From Candidatus Latescibacterota bacterium (GTDB lineage Bacteria; Latescibacterota; UBA2968; UBA8231), in contig JAJEFJ010000035.1 of assembly GCA_022820485.1 (NCBI GenBank), positions 1 through 58,352 on the forward strand: a stretch of 58,352 nucleotides of DNA, written 5' to 3'. Made by a program: the position numbers and the translations under genes. The notes beneath the pieces are model-generated. The model did not search any database. It saw only the letters and a program-made list of their open reading frames with translations, and was not told where the DNA came from. Shown one piece after another: positions 15,591-23,659 of this stretch (within the stretch, counting starts at the first letter, position 1; every line of letters begins with the position of its first letter).

Positions 15591-18500
15591 TTAGTAGGCC
15601 ACCGCAATCACCCGCTGGGCGACTTGGTGCGAAGCTCCTTGTGCATCTACATCCACCTCAATTCGGCATAGATAGAGCCCGGGAGGCACCGGTACTCCCT
15701 GCGCATCGCGCCCGTCCCATTGCACCACTTGCTCGCCGAAGCTACGGCGCTTCTCTTGCCAGACAGGCCGACCGCTCAAGTCAAATATCTGCACCTGTAG
15801 CGCCCGTTCGGTATTGAGGTTGCCAATGGCGAAGCGAACTTCGGTTTGGTCGTTGATCTCATCGGCGTTAGGCGTGAAAGGATTGGGAGCAATGGTGACC
15901 TCTTGAATTACCCGCGAAGAGAACGGCACCGAGATGCTCAGCGAGGTACTCGGCGTCTCGGCGGTAGCATCGCCAGGATCCACCTGCTGCCACGACTCTG
16001 GGTGCGCGGAATCGCGGATCGACACATCGACGGTGCTGCCGCTGAGCAAGACCCGCGCCTTAAAGCCCACCTGGACCATCTCCCCTGCTGCCACCACTGC
16101 GCCGCGCTCGGCTCGCGGCAGGGCATTGTAGGCGCTTTCGCTTAGTGGCTCGCCATCTTGGTCGAACGGGAACTGTCCCCCCTTGCCTAGGAGCCGACGA
16201 AAGTAGCGAACTGACCCCTTGAGCGAATCCTCCAGTGCCCGAAAATCCGTCTCGGAAACCTCTTGCTCGATGACTTTCTCCGCGTCGTCTTGGCCTGTGA
16301 TCGCGAAGTAAACGATGCGGCCTTTCTCTTCAAAGGGCAGCCCCAAGTAGGTCAACTCGTTGAGGAGACGCCCGTCTGCATCTACGGGCACTTCGTCGCC
16401 CTCTGCGACGATTGCGCGATAGTACGTCCTAGACCCCGGCTGCTGAGGCTGCAAGGCGACCTTCTCCGGTAGCCGCAAAAGCACCTGGGCCTCCCCGGGG
16501 AAGAACGCCTTGACAGTATCGCCGTCAGCGTTCAGAAACGCTTGGTAACGACGCCCATCCGGCTCGGCAAACCAAGGCGTGTGCTCCCCGCTTGTTGGAT
16601 CTTGACGCGAGCCAAGCTCGGCGAAGCGGTGCGCTTGTTCACCACCCAAACCTACCTCGATAATTTCGAGCGCGGGGATTGGATCAGCATCGATCATAAT
16701 TTCATCAAAGCGGCGGCTCGCCGGCCCCCCAGGCTGGTCTTCGACAAAAGAAGGATTGATAAAGAGTGAGAAGTCGCGTTCCTCGCCAAACGGCACCTCG
16801 CTGGGCCAGATCTCGGCCAGCGTACGGCTAGCCACCGGCGGCGTGAACTGCACCCGCACCGTGCGCAACGAGGCGACGACCTCGGGGTCGGTAGAAAGCA
16901 ACCGGGTCTGTATTTGCATATAGCGTCTGGGGCTAGGCGAGGTGACCAACTCGCCTGAGTTCGCGTAGCGTTGACTCCAGCTACTCCAACCGCCGCCGGG
17001 CTTGACGCGGGAGACGACCGGCCCCTGAAATCCCTTGGGTAGCTTATTGTATTCAGCTTCGGTCTTAGGCTCGCCGCCGCTGCCGTAGTATTCGGTCTCC
17101 TCGATCAACCGGTCGCCGGTGCGCGTGCGGATCTCCACCTGCGCTATATCGGGATCGGGGATATCGGCTTCCCACTCAATGCGGCCTAGTAGGACCGCGC
17201 TTGGCAACTCGATCATCGGTGAAGTAAGAGTAACCTCCGACGGTGCTCCTTGACCAAAGAGCTGGAATTCGCGGATCCGGTCGCCGGTATTGTAGCCTCC
17301 GGCCCGACCCGCGTGGTCGGAGAATATCTGCGAGGTCAGATAGCGGACTTGGAACAATTCGTCAAAACCCTGCTCGACCGTGCCGCCCTGCTGGCGGTGG
17401 ATCTCTTCCCACTTGAGGTTGCCGTTGGAGTCCCGCGTGCCATCCGAAGCGCGCAGTACCATCTCATCGACGCCGCTGATGCCGCCGACCATGCGGAAGT
17501 AGCTCAGCCAGAATCTGGCCCCTAGGTCTAAGGTCAGCACGCCGCGGTTGTCAAAGCGCGGGTCTGGCGACCAGACTAGCTGCAAGTAGTTAGTCTCGTA
17601 GCGCCCATCAAAGCCGGGTGTGCCGGCGAAGATGCCGGTCAGGTCAACACTCCCGCCACCATCGACGATCCCCAGCGCGATGTTGTCGCCTTGATTCCAA
17701 ATCTCGATGTCGGCCAGCCGAGGCCGCTCGCGCTGGTAGTAGATCAGCCGACCTTGGCGCTGGGGGTCAACTTGGGAGAAGATATCCTCATCCACTTTGG
17801 TCTCGCTGCCGGCCGCATTGACAATGTGGTAATCGATCCCGCCTTGGTCTCCTGCCGGCAGGGCCATAAACTCCGCCTCTGAGACCGTGCGAAATTTGTC
17901 GAACCGGCTGTCGGTGATCGCAATCCGCACAATGTGCAACTGCCGGAAGAGGCCTTCGTCATCTGGGTCTAGATCGAACTCCAACACCGTCTGATCTTCG
18001 TTGGGGACGATCGTGCGCTCAATGAGCGAGAGTGCCGCGTCGCGCTGGTCAGAAGCTGTACCGAGGATGCGGACTTGGCGGAACGGCTCGCCTACCTCTG
18101 GATCGACGAAGCGCAGCACAATTCGCGAGACTGCAACCAGCCGCCCTAGATCGATATCTATGTACCAGTTCTCAAACGAGCGACTGTGGTATTCGATCCG
18201 CCTATTGGTACTGCTAGCTACCTCGTAGGTCGCCCGATCCACTCGCCGTTCGCCGGCGTCGTCTTGGGCGAAATAGTAGATCGGCCCGCGTTGATCTTCG
18301 GGGAGCGCTCCGTAGGTCGTGCGATCCACCGCGCTGCTAGGTTCCCAATAAGTCAGCGGATCCCCATCGAGGATGAAAGCGGCGGACTCGGGATTGTTGG
18401 GCGTGTACTTGATGCCTCCGTGGTAGTAGTACCAGATAACGGGATCGCCCACCTCGATATTCTTCTTTTTGTTGGCTTTCAAATACACGATGGGTACGCC

Positions 18501-18863
18501 GGCTACGGTCGCTGGCGCAGTGCGGATGTTGAACGGCGTGGGGAGATCTGCACGGCCGAGGTCCTTGAGCAGTTTTTCGTAGGCTTTCTGATCGCCGATG
18601 AGGGTCTGAAATTGGTCCATCCCCTCCACGGCGTTGGTCTCGATGCGGATAGTGCGCGGGCGCACTGCGTGCGTGTGTGGGTCGATCTCCACTGCGTGTT
18701 TGGGCCGAGTCCACGCTTCCCAGTGCTCGGCCCGGTCAACGGAAACTCCGCTGGCCGAGAGGCTAAAACCTGCTTGGGCGGGGGTCTGCGCGTGGGCCAA
18801 CGCAACAGAGCTAAGCAAGTACAGTCCGCACGCGAATAACTGGAACCTCTTGGCGCTCGACAT
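15591..18863 (-). CDS. Giant secreted discoidin-like/FlgD-type protein, paralogue 1
   Basis: The 1090-residue product has a signal peptide (LFACGLYLLSSVALAHA). A discoidin-like beta-sandwich segment lies at about residues 225-300 (YIDIDLGRLVAVSRIVLRFV). The middle has a module shared with 28638-31616 and 33805-35949: RTRTG, W-SW-S, then PSPRRYMQIQ. The C-terminus (about 990-1090) matches the gliding/FlgD-type sorting domain: NPFTPNADEIND, QIFDLSGRPV, WDGRDAQG, PPGLYLCRIEV, ending IAVAY. Such C-terminal domains mark proteins exported across the outer membrane by type IX-like routes in related phyla. GAAGGGAG precedes the ATG. It lies 57 bases after the parvulin-type chaperone gene and 21 before the SGNH gene. 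Repeated acidic EEYNALP-like segments are present (for example YNALPRAERG, YNKLPKGFQG). Confidence 0.75.
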   Translation of the reverse strand: MSSAKRFQLFACGLYLLSSVALAHAQTPAQAGFSLSASGVSVDRAEHWEAWTRPKHAVEIDPHTHAVRPRTIRIETNAVEGMDQFQTLIGDQKAYEKLLKDLGRADLPTPFNIRTAPATVAGVPIVYLKANKKKNIEVGDPVIWYYYHGGIKYTPNNPESAAFILDGDPLTYWEPSSAVDRTTYGALPEDQRGPIYYFAQDDAGERRVDRATYEVASSTNRRIEYHSRSFENWYIDIDLGRLVAVSRIVLRFVDPEVGEPFRQVRILGTASDQRDAALSLIERTIVPNEDQTVLEFDLDPDDEGLFRQLHIVRIAITDSRFDKFRTVSEAEFMALPAGDQGGIDYHIVNAAGSETKVDEDIFSQVDPQRQGRLIYYQRERPRLADIEIWNQGDNIALGIVDGGGSVDLTGIFAGTPGFDGRYETNYLQLVWSPDPRFDNRGVLTLDLGARFWLSYFRMVGGISGVDEMVLRASDGTRDSNGNLKWEEIHRQQGGTVEQGFDELFQVRYLTSQIFSDHAGRAGGYNTGDRIREFQLFGQGAPSEVTLTSPMIELPSAVLLGRIEWEADIPDPDIAQVEIRTRTGDRLIEETEYYGSGGEPKTEAEYNKLPKGFQGPVVSRVKPGGGWSSWSQRYANSGELVTSPSPRRYMQIQTRLLSTDPEVVASLRTVRVQFTPPVASRTLAEIWPSEVPFGEERDFSLFINPSFVEDQPGGPASRRFDEIMIDADPIPALEIIEVGLGGEQAHRFAELGSRQDPTSGEHTPWFAEPDGRRYQAFLNADGDTVKAFFPGEAQVLLRLPEKVALQPQQPGSRTYYRAIVAEGDEVPVDADGRLLNELTYLGLPFEEKGRIVYFAITGQDDAEKVIEQEVSETDFRALEDSLKGSVRYFRRLLGKGGQFPFDQDGEPLSESAYNALPRAERGAVVAAGEMVQVGFKARVLLSGSTVDVSIRDSAHPESWQQVDPGDATAETPSTSLSISVPFSSRVIQEVTIAPNPFTPNADEINDQTEVRFAIGNLNTERALQVQIFDLSGRPVWQEKRRSFGEQVVQWDGRDAQGVPVPPGLYLCRIEVDVDAQGASHQVAQRVIAVAY

Positions 18864-18920
18864 GGGCGACTCCCTTCTGCATAGAACCGAAGACGTAGAG
18901 TCTAGATTTTAATCATTGAA

Positions 18921-20660
18921 TCAGGGGTTTTCAATCTGTTTTTGCGGCGGTTGAGTCAAGCTGGCCAAAAGTGCGTCCGGCAACGCCGCGTCCAGTCGGT
19001 CGGCAAACGCGGTCACCTGAGTGCGGTACTTGGCTCGCAACTGGTCCATTAGTTTGTCAAAGCGCTCTCGCTCTTGGCGCTGGACTAGCGAAGCCCGCGC
19101 CCGCCGCAATGCCTTGTCCGCAGGTTCCGGCTGTGGCTCCTGGTGCCGCATTACCTTAAAGAAAATATACCCATCCCGGGTCTCCACCGGGCCGCGCAAC
19201 GCACCCAACGGTGCCTCTTGCAGCGCTGGCCAGAGACGAGGATAGACGATCTCGTTGAGGCTGATCATGCAGACCAAGCCATCCGGCTGCCGCGGCCGCA
19301 CATTAAAGCCGCGCTGCCGGGCGACCTGCAAAAGATCGGTCGCCTCGTCCAATTCTCCTGCGAGTTGTGCGGCTTCCTCCTCGGTGGGGACAATGAGTTC
19401 ATCGTAGCAGATTCGCTCCGGCAGCATAAACTGCTCGGGGTGCTCGTCGATATAGCGGCGGGCCGCCTCGTCCTCCACCGCGACCTTATCTCTGACCTCG
19501 ATCTGGCGCAAGCGGGTCAACAAAAGCTCCTCTTTAGCATCCTCCACCCAATCGACGACGGCGGGCTCGTCCGGGATGCCCGCTTGGCTTGCCGCGTGGG
19601 CTAGCATGGTTTCGGGCAGGATAAAGCGGCGGGCAATCGCAGTGATAAACGCGCTGTCTGCTAGCGCTTTTCGCGAGGGTATCCGGTGCAGCTTTAGCAT
19701 GTGGAGATACTCGTTTACGCTGACTTGGCCTCCTTTGTAGCTGAAGAGCGCTGCACTGCGGTCGCCCGCGCTCAAGTGCTGCACCTGCTGCGCCGGATTC
19801 TCCGCCAGCACCGCGAGAACTTGGCGGCCTGCCGCGTCCATTGTCCAGTCCAACTCGTAGGCCAGCATTTCGACCTTGCGGTCCTCGACTTCCCTTTGGC
19901 CTAGCTTCATTAACTGTGCTTGCAACGCGGCTTGATGGGTTGCCAATTCGGCCTGCCGCTCGCCGATGAAGCGAATGAGCTGATAGGCCCGACCGCGAAC
20001 TAGCGGGGACGAGACTTCTCCCGTCGCGAGGGTATCGAAAACCGCCACAGGTATCCCCATCTGCTCGGCCAACGAACGATTGAGAAAACCTACCTCACCC
20101 GCGCGTTCAGCCGATTGGCTGTCCAGCGAATGCGCCCGGGCCAAATCGGCCCAAGACTCCCCGGCCGCCAGCCGCTTCTGCAGTTCACCTACCTCTTGCT
20201 GGCTAGCGACCACGATTGCAGTCAAAAATCGCTCGCGCGCTAGGCCGAGTTCCTCGAAGCGCTGGCGAATATCCTCCTCTGTTACTTCTACTAGCGGCAT
20301 GATCTCGCGCTGGCGCAGAGCCGAGACGATGTATTTCCGCTGCTTACTACTCAGTTTCTCCACTAGTTGCGAGTCCTGCTCCAAACCTCGGTTGCGAGCC
20401 TCAAGTAGCAATAATTCTTGGTCAATCAAGCTCTGCAGGTAGTCTTCCCGCGCCTCTTGGCCCTGCTTGTGGGTATAGAGTCCCGGCAGCAAGTTGAGCA
20501 CGAATCGCCGTAGCTCCTCGGCGTGGATCGCTTTCTGCCCCACCACCGCGACGATTTCTTCCTCTTGCTGCTTGCCGCAGGCCCCTAGGACTACCAGTAA
20601 GCCTAAGAGCAGGCTCCCCGCTCGCAACGCCGCCTGCTGTTTACCCCAACTCATCGTCAT
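18921..20660 (-). CDS. SurA/PpiC-type peptidyl-prolyl isomerase lipoprotein
   Basis: The 579-residue product has a lipoprotein signal (LLLGLLVVLGACGKQ). Its N-terminal chaperone helices contain EDYLQSLIDQELLLLEARNRGL, and a parvulin-like domain (about 145-250) contains GESWADLARAHSLD, GEVGFLNRS and GEVSSPLVRGRAYQLIRF. A second, more degenerate parvulin-like unit near 410-520 has PERICYDELIV and GALRGPVETRDGYIFFKV. SurA-type proteins help outer-membrane and secreted proteins fold in the periplasm. It is the first gene of the minus-strand unit carrying the giant secreted protein, SGNH, FG-GAP/TPR and TMTC-like genes, so it may be a dedicated chaperone for them. AAGGA lies nine bases before the ATG. 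Confidence 0.85.
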   Translation of the reverse strand: MTMSWGKQQAALRAGSLLLGLLVVLGACGKQQEEEIVAVVGQKAIHAEELRRFVLNLLPGLYTHKQGQEAREDYLQSLIDQELLLLEARNRGLEQDSQLVEKLSSKQRKYIVSALRQREIMPLVEVTEEDIRQRFEELGLARERFLTAIVVASQQEVGELQKRLAAGESWADLARAHSLDSQSAERAGEVGFLNRSLAEQMGIPVAVFDTLATGEVSSPLVRGRAYQLIRFIGERQAELATHQAALQAQLMKLGQREVEDRKVEMLAYELDWTMDAAGRQVLAVLAENPAQQVQHLSAGDRSAALFSYKGGQVSVNEYLHMLKLHRIPSRKALADSAFITAIARRFILPETMLAHAASQAGIPDEPAVVDWVEDAKEELLLTRLRQIEVRDKVAVEDEAARRYIDEHPEQFMLPERICYDELIVPTEEEAAQLAGELDEATDLLQVARQRGFNVRPRQPDGLVCMISLNEIVYPRLWPALQEAPLGALRGPVETRDGYIFFKVMRHQEPQPEPADKALRRARASLVQRQERERFDKLMDQLRAKYRTQVTAFADRLDAALPDALLASLTQPPQKQIENP

Positions 20661-20743
20661 GCCTATAATTCCTTGTTGAATCGGTTTCTATTTCAACCGC
20701 GAGTATATATAGTCGAAACAGCCCAAATCCTCAAGGCGCGTCC

Positions 20744-22531
20744 ATGCCTGCTATCCACACACTTAAATGCTGGTTTCTGATCGTCTTGGCGGGAGCCTTG
20801 TGCTACCTCAACGCTTTGGGCAACGGCTTTGTCTTCGATGACTCGGCCTACCTGAGTAGCCCACTAGTCCACCAGTTTCGCCCGCTGGATGCCTTCCTTC
20901 AGAGCAGTATTCACCCCGATCTCTATCGGCCCCTAACCCTGCTCTCGCTAGCCTGTGACTTCTACTGGTACGGCGACCAGCCGCTAGGCTACCACCTGAG
21001 TAGTCTCCTCCTCCACCTCCTCAACGCCCTGTTGGTCTTTCAGCTAAGTTACCACATCCTCGCACGTCAGTCTGCGGCACTCTTGGCCTCCTTGTTTTAC
21101 GCCCTCCATCCGCTGCAAACCGAGGTAGTTTCTTGGATATCCTCCCGCGGCGATTTGCTAATGAGCTTCTTCTTTTTGGCGGGCCTACTTTGCCATATAC
21201 GTGCGCGGACATATCGCGGGCGAGTACTGGTGTGGTTCCTGTACGGTTGCAGCATCTTGTCCAAGGAGAGCGGCTTTGTCTTGCCGGCCGTCGCCTATTG
21301 CTACGACGCGCTATTTGCCGCGCCAGCCCGTCCATTCCGACACTTGTTCACCTTCACCCGTGCATGGCTCGTGCGCCACTGGGGATATGCCCTAGTCCTA
21401 GTCTTGGCCCTAGCCTTGCGCTGGAACGCAGCAGAGGCGGCAGAACCGATCTCTGCCAACTTCCTCGCCGACGCCGATGCGGTTTCTCGGCTGCTGACGC
21501 TCCCGGCTATCCTGCTGCGCTACCTACTGCTGATCGTCTTTCCGCTTCACCTCTCAGCGGACTACTCCTACGCTTCTATTCCCTTGGTGCAGACGCCGCT
21601 CGACCCCTACTTCATCGCCGGCCTCTTCGCCGCTGGCGCGCTCCTCTACCTGCCCTTGCGCGCCTCCTCGCCTCCATTGGTCTTCGCCGCGGCCTTCGGC
21701 TGGCTCGCCTTCCTGCCCGCTTCCAACCTCTTGGTTTTGGCCCCCAGCGGCATGGCCGAGCGCTATCTGCATCCAGTCATGCCCGCGCTGGCGCTCCTCT
21801 TAGGGATAGCCGCTAAGACTTGGTTCACAAAGCGCTATCGCATCGCTGGTAGTGCCCTAGTCGCTGTCGTCCTCTTGCTCATGGCCGTCCGCACCATTGA
21901 CCGCAATCGCGACTGGGCCAGCGACTACGCACTGTTTTCCGCTGTCGTCGCCCTCTACCCCGACAACGCTAGGGCTCGCGAAAATTTGGCCCATGCGCAC
22001 TACCAACAGGGCGATGTCAAAGCAGCGATCGAGCACTACAAGCGAGCCATTGCCATCAATCCGCACCGAGTTCACCCTTACTACAACCTAGGGCTACTCT
22101 ACAATGCGGAAGAACAATATCGCACGGCCATCCGAGTCTTCAACGCCGCGCTGGAACTCAACCCCGATCACGCTGGTGTGCATTACAACACTGGACTCGC
22201 CTACCAGAAGATGGGCCGCCATGCCGCGGCGATTTCCCACTACGAAAAAGCGCTGCACCAATCACCCGACCACGCACGCGCCGTCTTTAACCTCGGCCGA
22301 GCCTACCAGCACCTCGGTCAGCACTCCCAAGCTATCGCGGCCTACCAGACTGCACTCACCCTGGACCCGAGCAGAACCAGCGTCTATTATCACTTGGGCG
22401 AACTCTATCGCACGACAGGTGATTTGTGCAGAATGACCACTACTTGGCAGATTTTGTTGCGCTTGGTCCCCCATCACCCCGAGGCCGAGCGAATCCGCTC
22501 GCTGCTCCAGCCGTGCGAAAAAAATCCGTAG
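20744..22531 (+). CDS. TMTC-like GT-C membrane protein with TPR tail, second copy
   Basis: The 595-residue product has 9-11 hydrophobic segments up to about residue 390 and four to five TPR units in residues 400-580 (YYNLGLLYNAEEQYRTAI, VHYNTGLAYQKMG). It shares with 9262-11007 the N-terminal motif NALGNGFVFDD (D32-D33) and HPLQTEVVSWISSRGDLL. It is therefore the same GT-C subfamily, expected to transfer a sugar from a lipid carrier to proteins outside the cytoplasm. It is divergent from the chaperone-led operon (83-base gap). Cysteine at the C-terminus (LQPCEKNP) is unremarkable. Confidence 0.8.
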   Translation: MPAIHTLKCWFLIVLAGALCYLNALGNGFVFDDSAYLSSPLVHQFRPLDAFLQSSIHPDLYRPLTLLSLACDFYWYGDQPLGYHLSSLLLHLLNALLVFQLSYHILARQSAALLASLFYALHPLQTEVVSWISSRGDLLMSFFFLAGLLCHIRARTYRGRVLVWFLYGCSILSKESGFVLPAVAYCYDALFAAPARPFRHLFTFTRAWLVRHWGYALVLVLALALRWNAAEAAEPISANFLADADAVSRLLTLPAILLRYLLLIVFPLHLSADYSYASIPLVQTPLDPYFIAGLFAAGALLYLPLRASSPPLVFAAAFGWLAFLPASNLLVLAPSGMAERYLHPVMPALALLLGIAAKTWFTKRYRIAGSALVAVVLLLMAVRTIDRNRDWASDYALFSAVVALYPDNARARENLAHAHYQQGDVKAAIEHYKRAIAINPHRVHPYYNLGLLYNAEEQYRTAIRVFNAALELNPDHAGVHYNTGLAYQKMGRHAAAISHYEKALHQSPDHARAVFNLGRAYQHLGQHSQAIAAYQTALTLDPSRTSVYYHLGELYRTTGDLCRMTTTWQILLRLVPHHPEAERIRSLLQPCEKNP

Positions 22532-22550
22532 TTCAGTATAAATTTTATGG

Positions 22551-22579
22551 TTGAACTAGACATATGTATTGTGTACAAT
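22551..22579 (+). promoter_or_regulatory. Strong sigma-70-type promoter before the CBM9-like gene
   Basis: TTGAAC at 22551 and TACAAT at 22574 are separated by exactly 17 bases, each matching five of six consensus positions. The predicted start is near 22586, leaving a leader of about 55 bases that ends in AGGAGGT. Confidence 0.7.
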
Positions 22580-22640
22580 TGGAACGCTGCAAGCCTAAAG
22601 CTAGTCATCTTTATCCGCGCTCACCTATAGGAGGTGCAAC

Positions 22641-23543
22641 ATGCGCAATGTATTGACTTTCGTCGCTGCCCTGCTGGTAGTGGGACTGGCCACGCCAACC
22701 TGGAGCCATTTTCCTCCGGGAGAGTTCCTCTTTGCCGTGCAGTTTCCCGACGAGAATTTGCCTAACGTCGATGGCGACATCTCGGAGTGGAGCGTCATTC
22801 CGCAGGTGCCCTACGAAGTGGGCAACGACATGTATTCGGACGCCGTTTACTCCAAAGTGCGCGGCGAGATCGACGTCAGCGATCTGAGCGTCCGCCAGAT
22901 CGTCGGCTGGAACGACAACAACGACCGCCTCTACTTGATGGCCGAGGTTTTCGACAACGTCCACAACACGGACCGCGAGGATCCGGCCCAGTTCTGGACC
23001 GACGATGCTTGGGAGATCTACATTGCCCCGACGCACCCCGAGGCCGAAGGAGGCGGTGACTATGCCCCTGGTAGTGAGGGTGGCATCGTCAAGCAGTCCT
23101 TCAACTTCGGCATTCCGCCGATCGGCGGTAGCTGGGGTCAGTTCCTGCCCGATTTCGAGTGGCGCACGGATCCGTTCAACGGCGATAACTGGGTCATGGA
23201 GTACTCCTTTGAAGGTGAGGAGTTCGGCGAGAGCACTTACTTCTACGAGATGTGGATTCAGCCTTACGACTTCATTCCCGACGACGGCAATCGCGAAGGG
23301 GCCGAACTGACCGACCTCTCCGACGGCGACGTCATCGCCATGAGTTGGACCTTCGGCGATTTCGACGAGCCAGGCACCACGTATCAGGGCTTCTGGTCCA
23401 CTTCGCCCAATGGATGCTGCCGCGCCGACAACGACATGGTTATGAGCGAGCTAGACGACTCTATCGACTGGGGGGCCGCTCCCGAGCCCACCTCGGTTGA
23501 GTCCGATACTTGGGGCCGCATCAAAGCCCAGTTCCAGCAGTAA
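22641..23543 (+). CDS. Secreted CBM9-like protein
   Basis: This 300-residue protein has a signal peptide (LTFVAALLVVGLATPTWS). A domain resembling carbohydrate-binding family 9 follows: VDGDISEWSVIP (about 42-53), LMAEVFDN and DDAWEIYI. CBM9-like domains bind sugars at the surface, and this copy has no attached enzyme. Expression signals are unusually good: a near-consensus promoter (22551-22579), an AGGAGGT five bases before the ATG, and a strong terminator after the stop. It therefore looks like a highly expressed single-gene unit. The mature protein is very acidic and rich in aromatic residues. It sits between the GT-C gene and the 906-residue surface protein gene. Confidence 0.8.
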   Translation: MRNVLTFVAALLVVGLATPTWSHFPPGEFLFAVQFPDENLPNVDGDISEWSVIPQVPYEVGNDMYSDAVYSKVRGEIDVSDLSVRQIVGWNDNNDRLYLMAEVFDNVHNTDREDPAQFWTDDAWEIYIAPTHPEAEGGGDYAPGSEGGIVKQSFNFGIPPIGGSWGQFLPDFEWRTDPFNGDNWVMEYSFEGEEFGESTYFYEMWIQPYDFIPDDGNREGAELTDLSDGDVIAMSWTFGDFDEPGTTYQGFWSTSPNGCCRADNDMVMSELDDSIDWGAAPEPTSVESDTWGRIKAQFQQ

Positions 23544-23568
23544 GACGAGTGCGCAGCATCGTTTTTTT

Positions 23569-23604
23569 AGGGCGGTGGGCTACCCAGCCCATCGCCCTTT
23601 TTTT
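23569..23604 (+). terminator. Rho-independent terminator after the CBM9-like gene
   Basis: AGGGCGGTGGGCT pairs with AGCCCATCGCCCT (one G-U pair) around a four-base loop and is followed by seven T. A run of T also precedes the stem on the other side, so it may work in both directions. Confidence 0.9.
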
Positions 23605-23659
23605 GTTAAGGGAGTTCCTCCGATACGCACCGTACTACCCTACACGAGGGAATCCGGCC

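Noticed and set aside
23510..23659. N-terminal extension of the 906-residue surface protein
   Set aside because: It would cross the strong terminator at 23569-23604. ATG 23660 starts a signal peptide and has a ribosome site.
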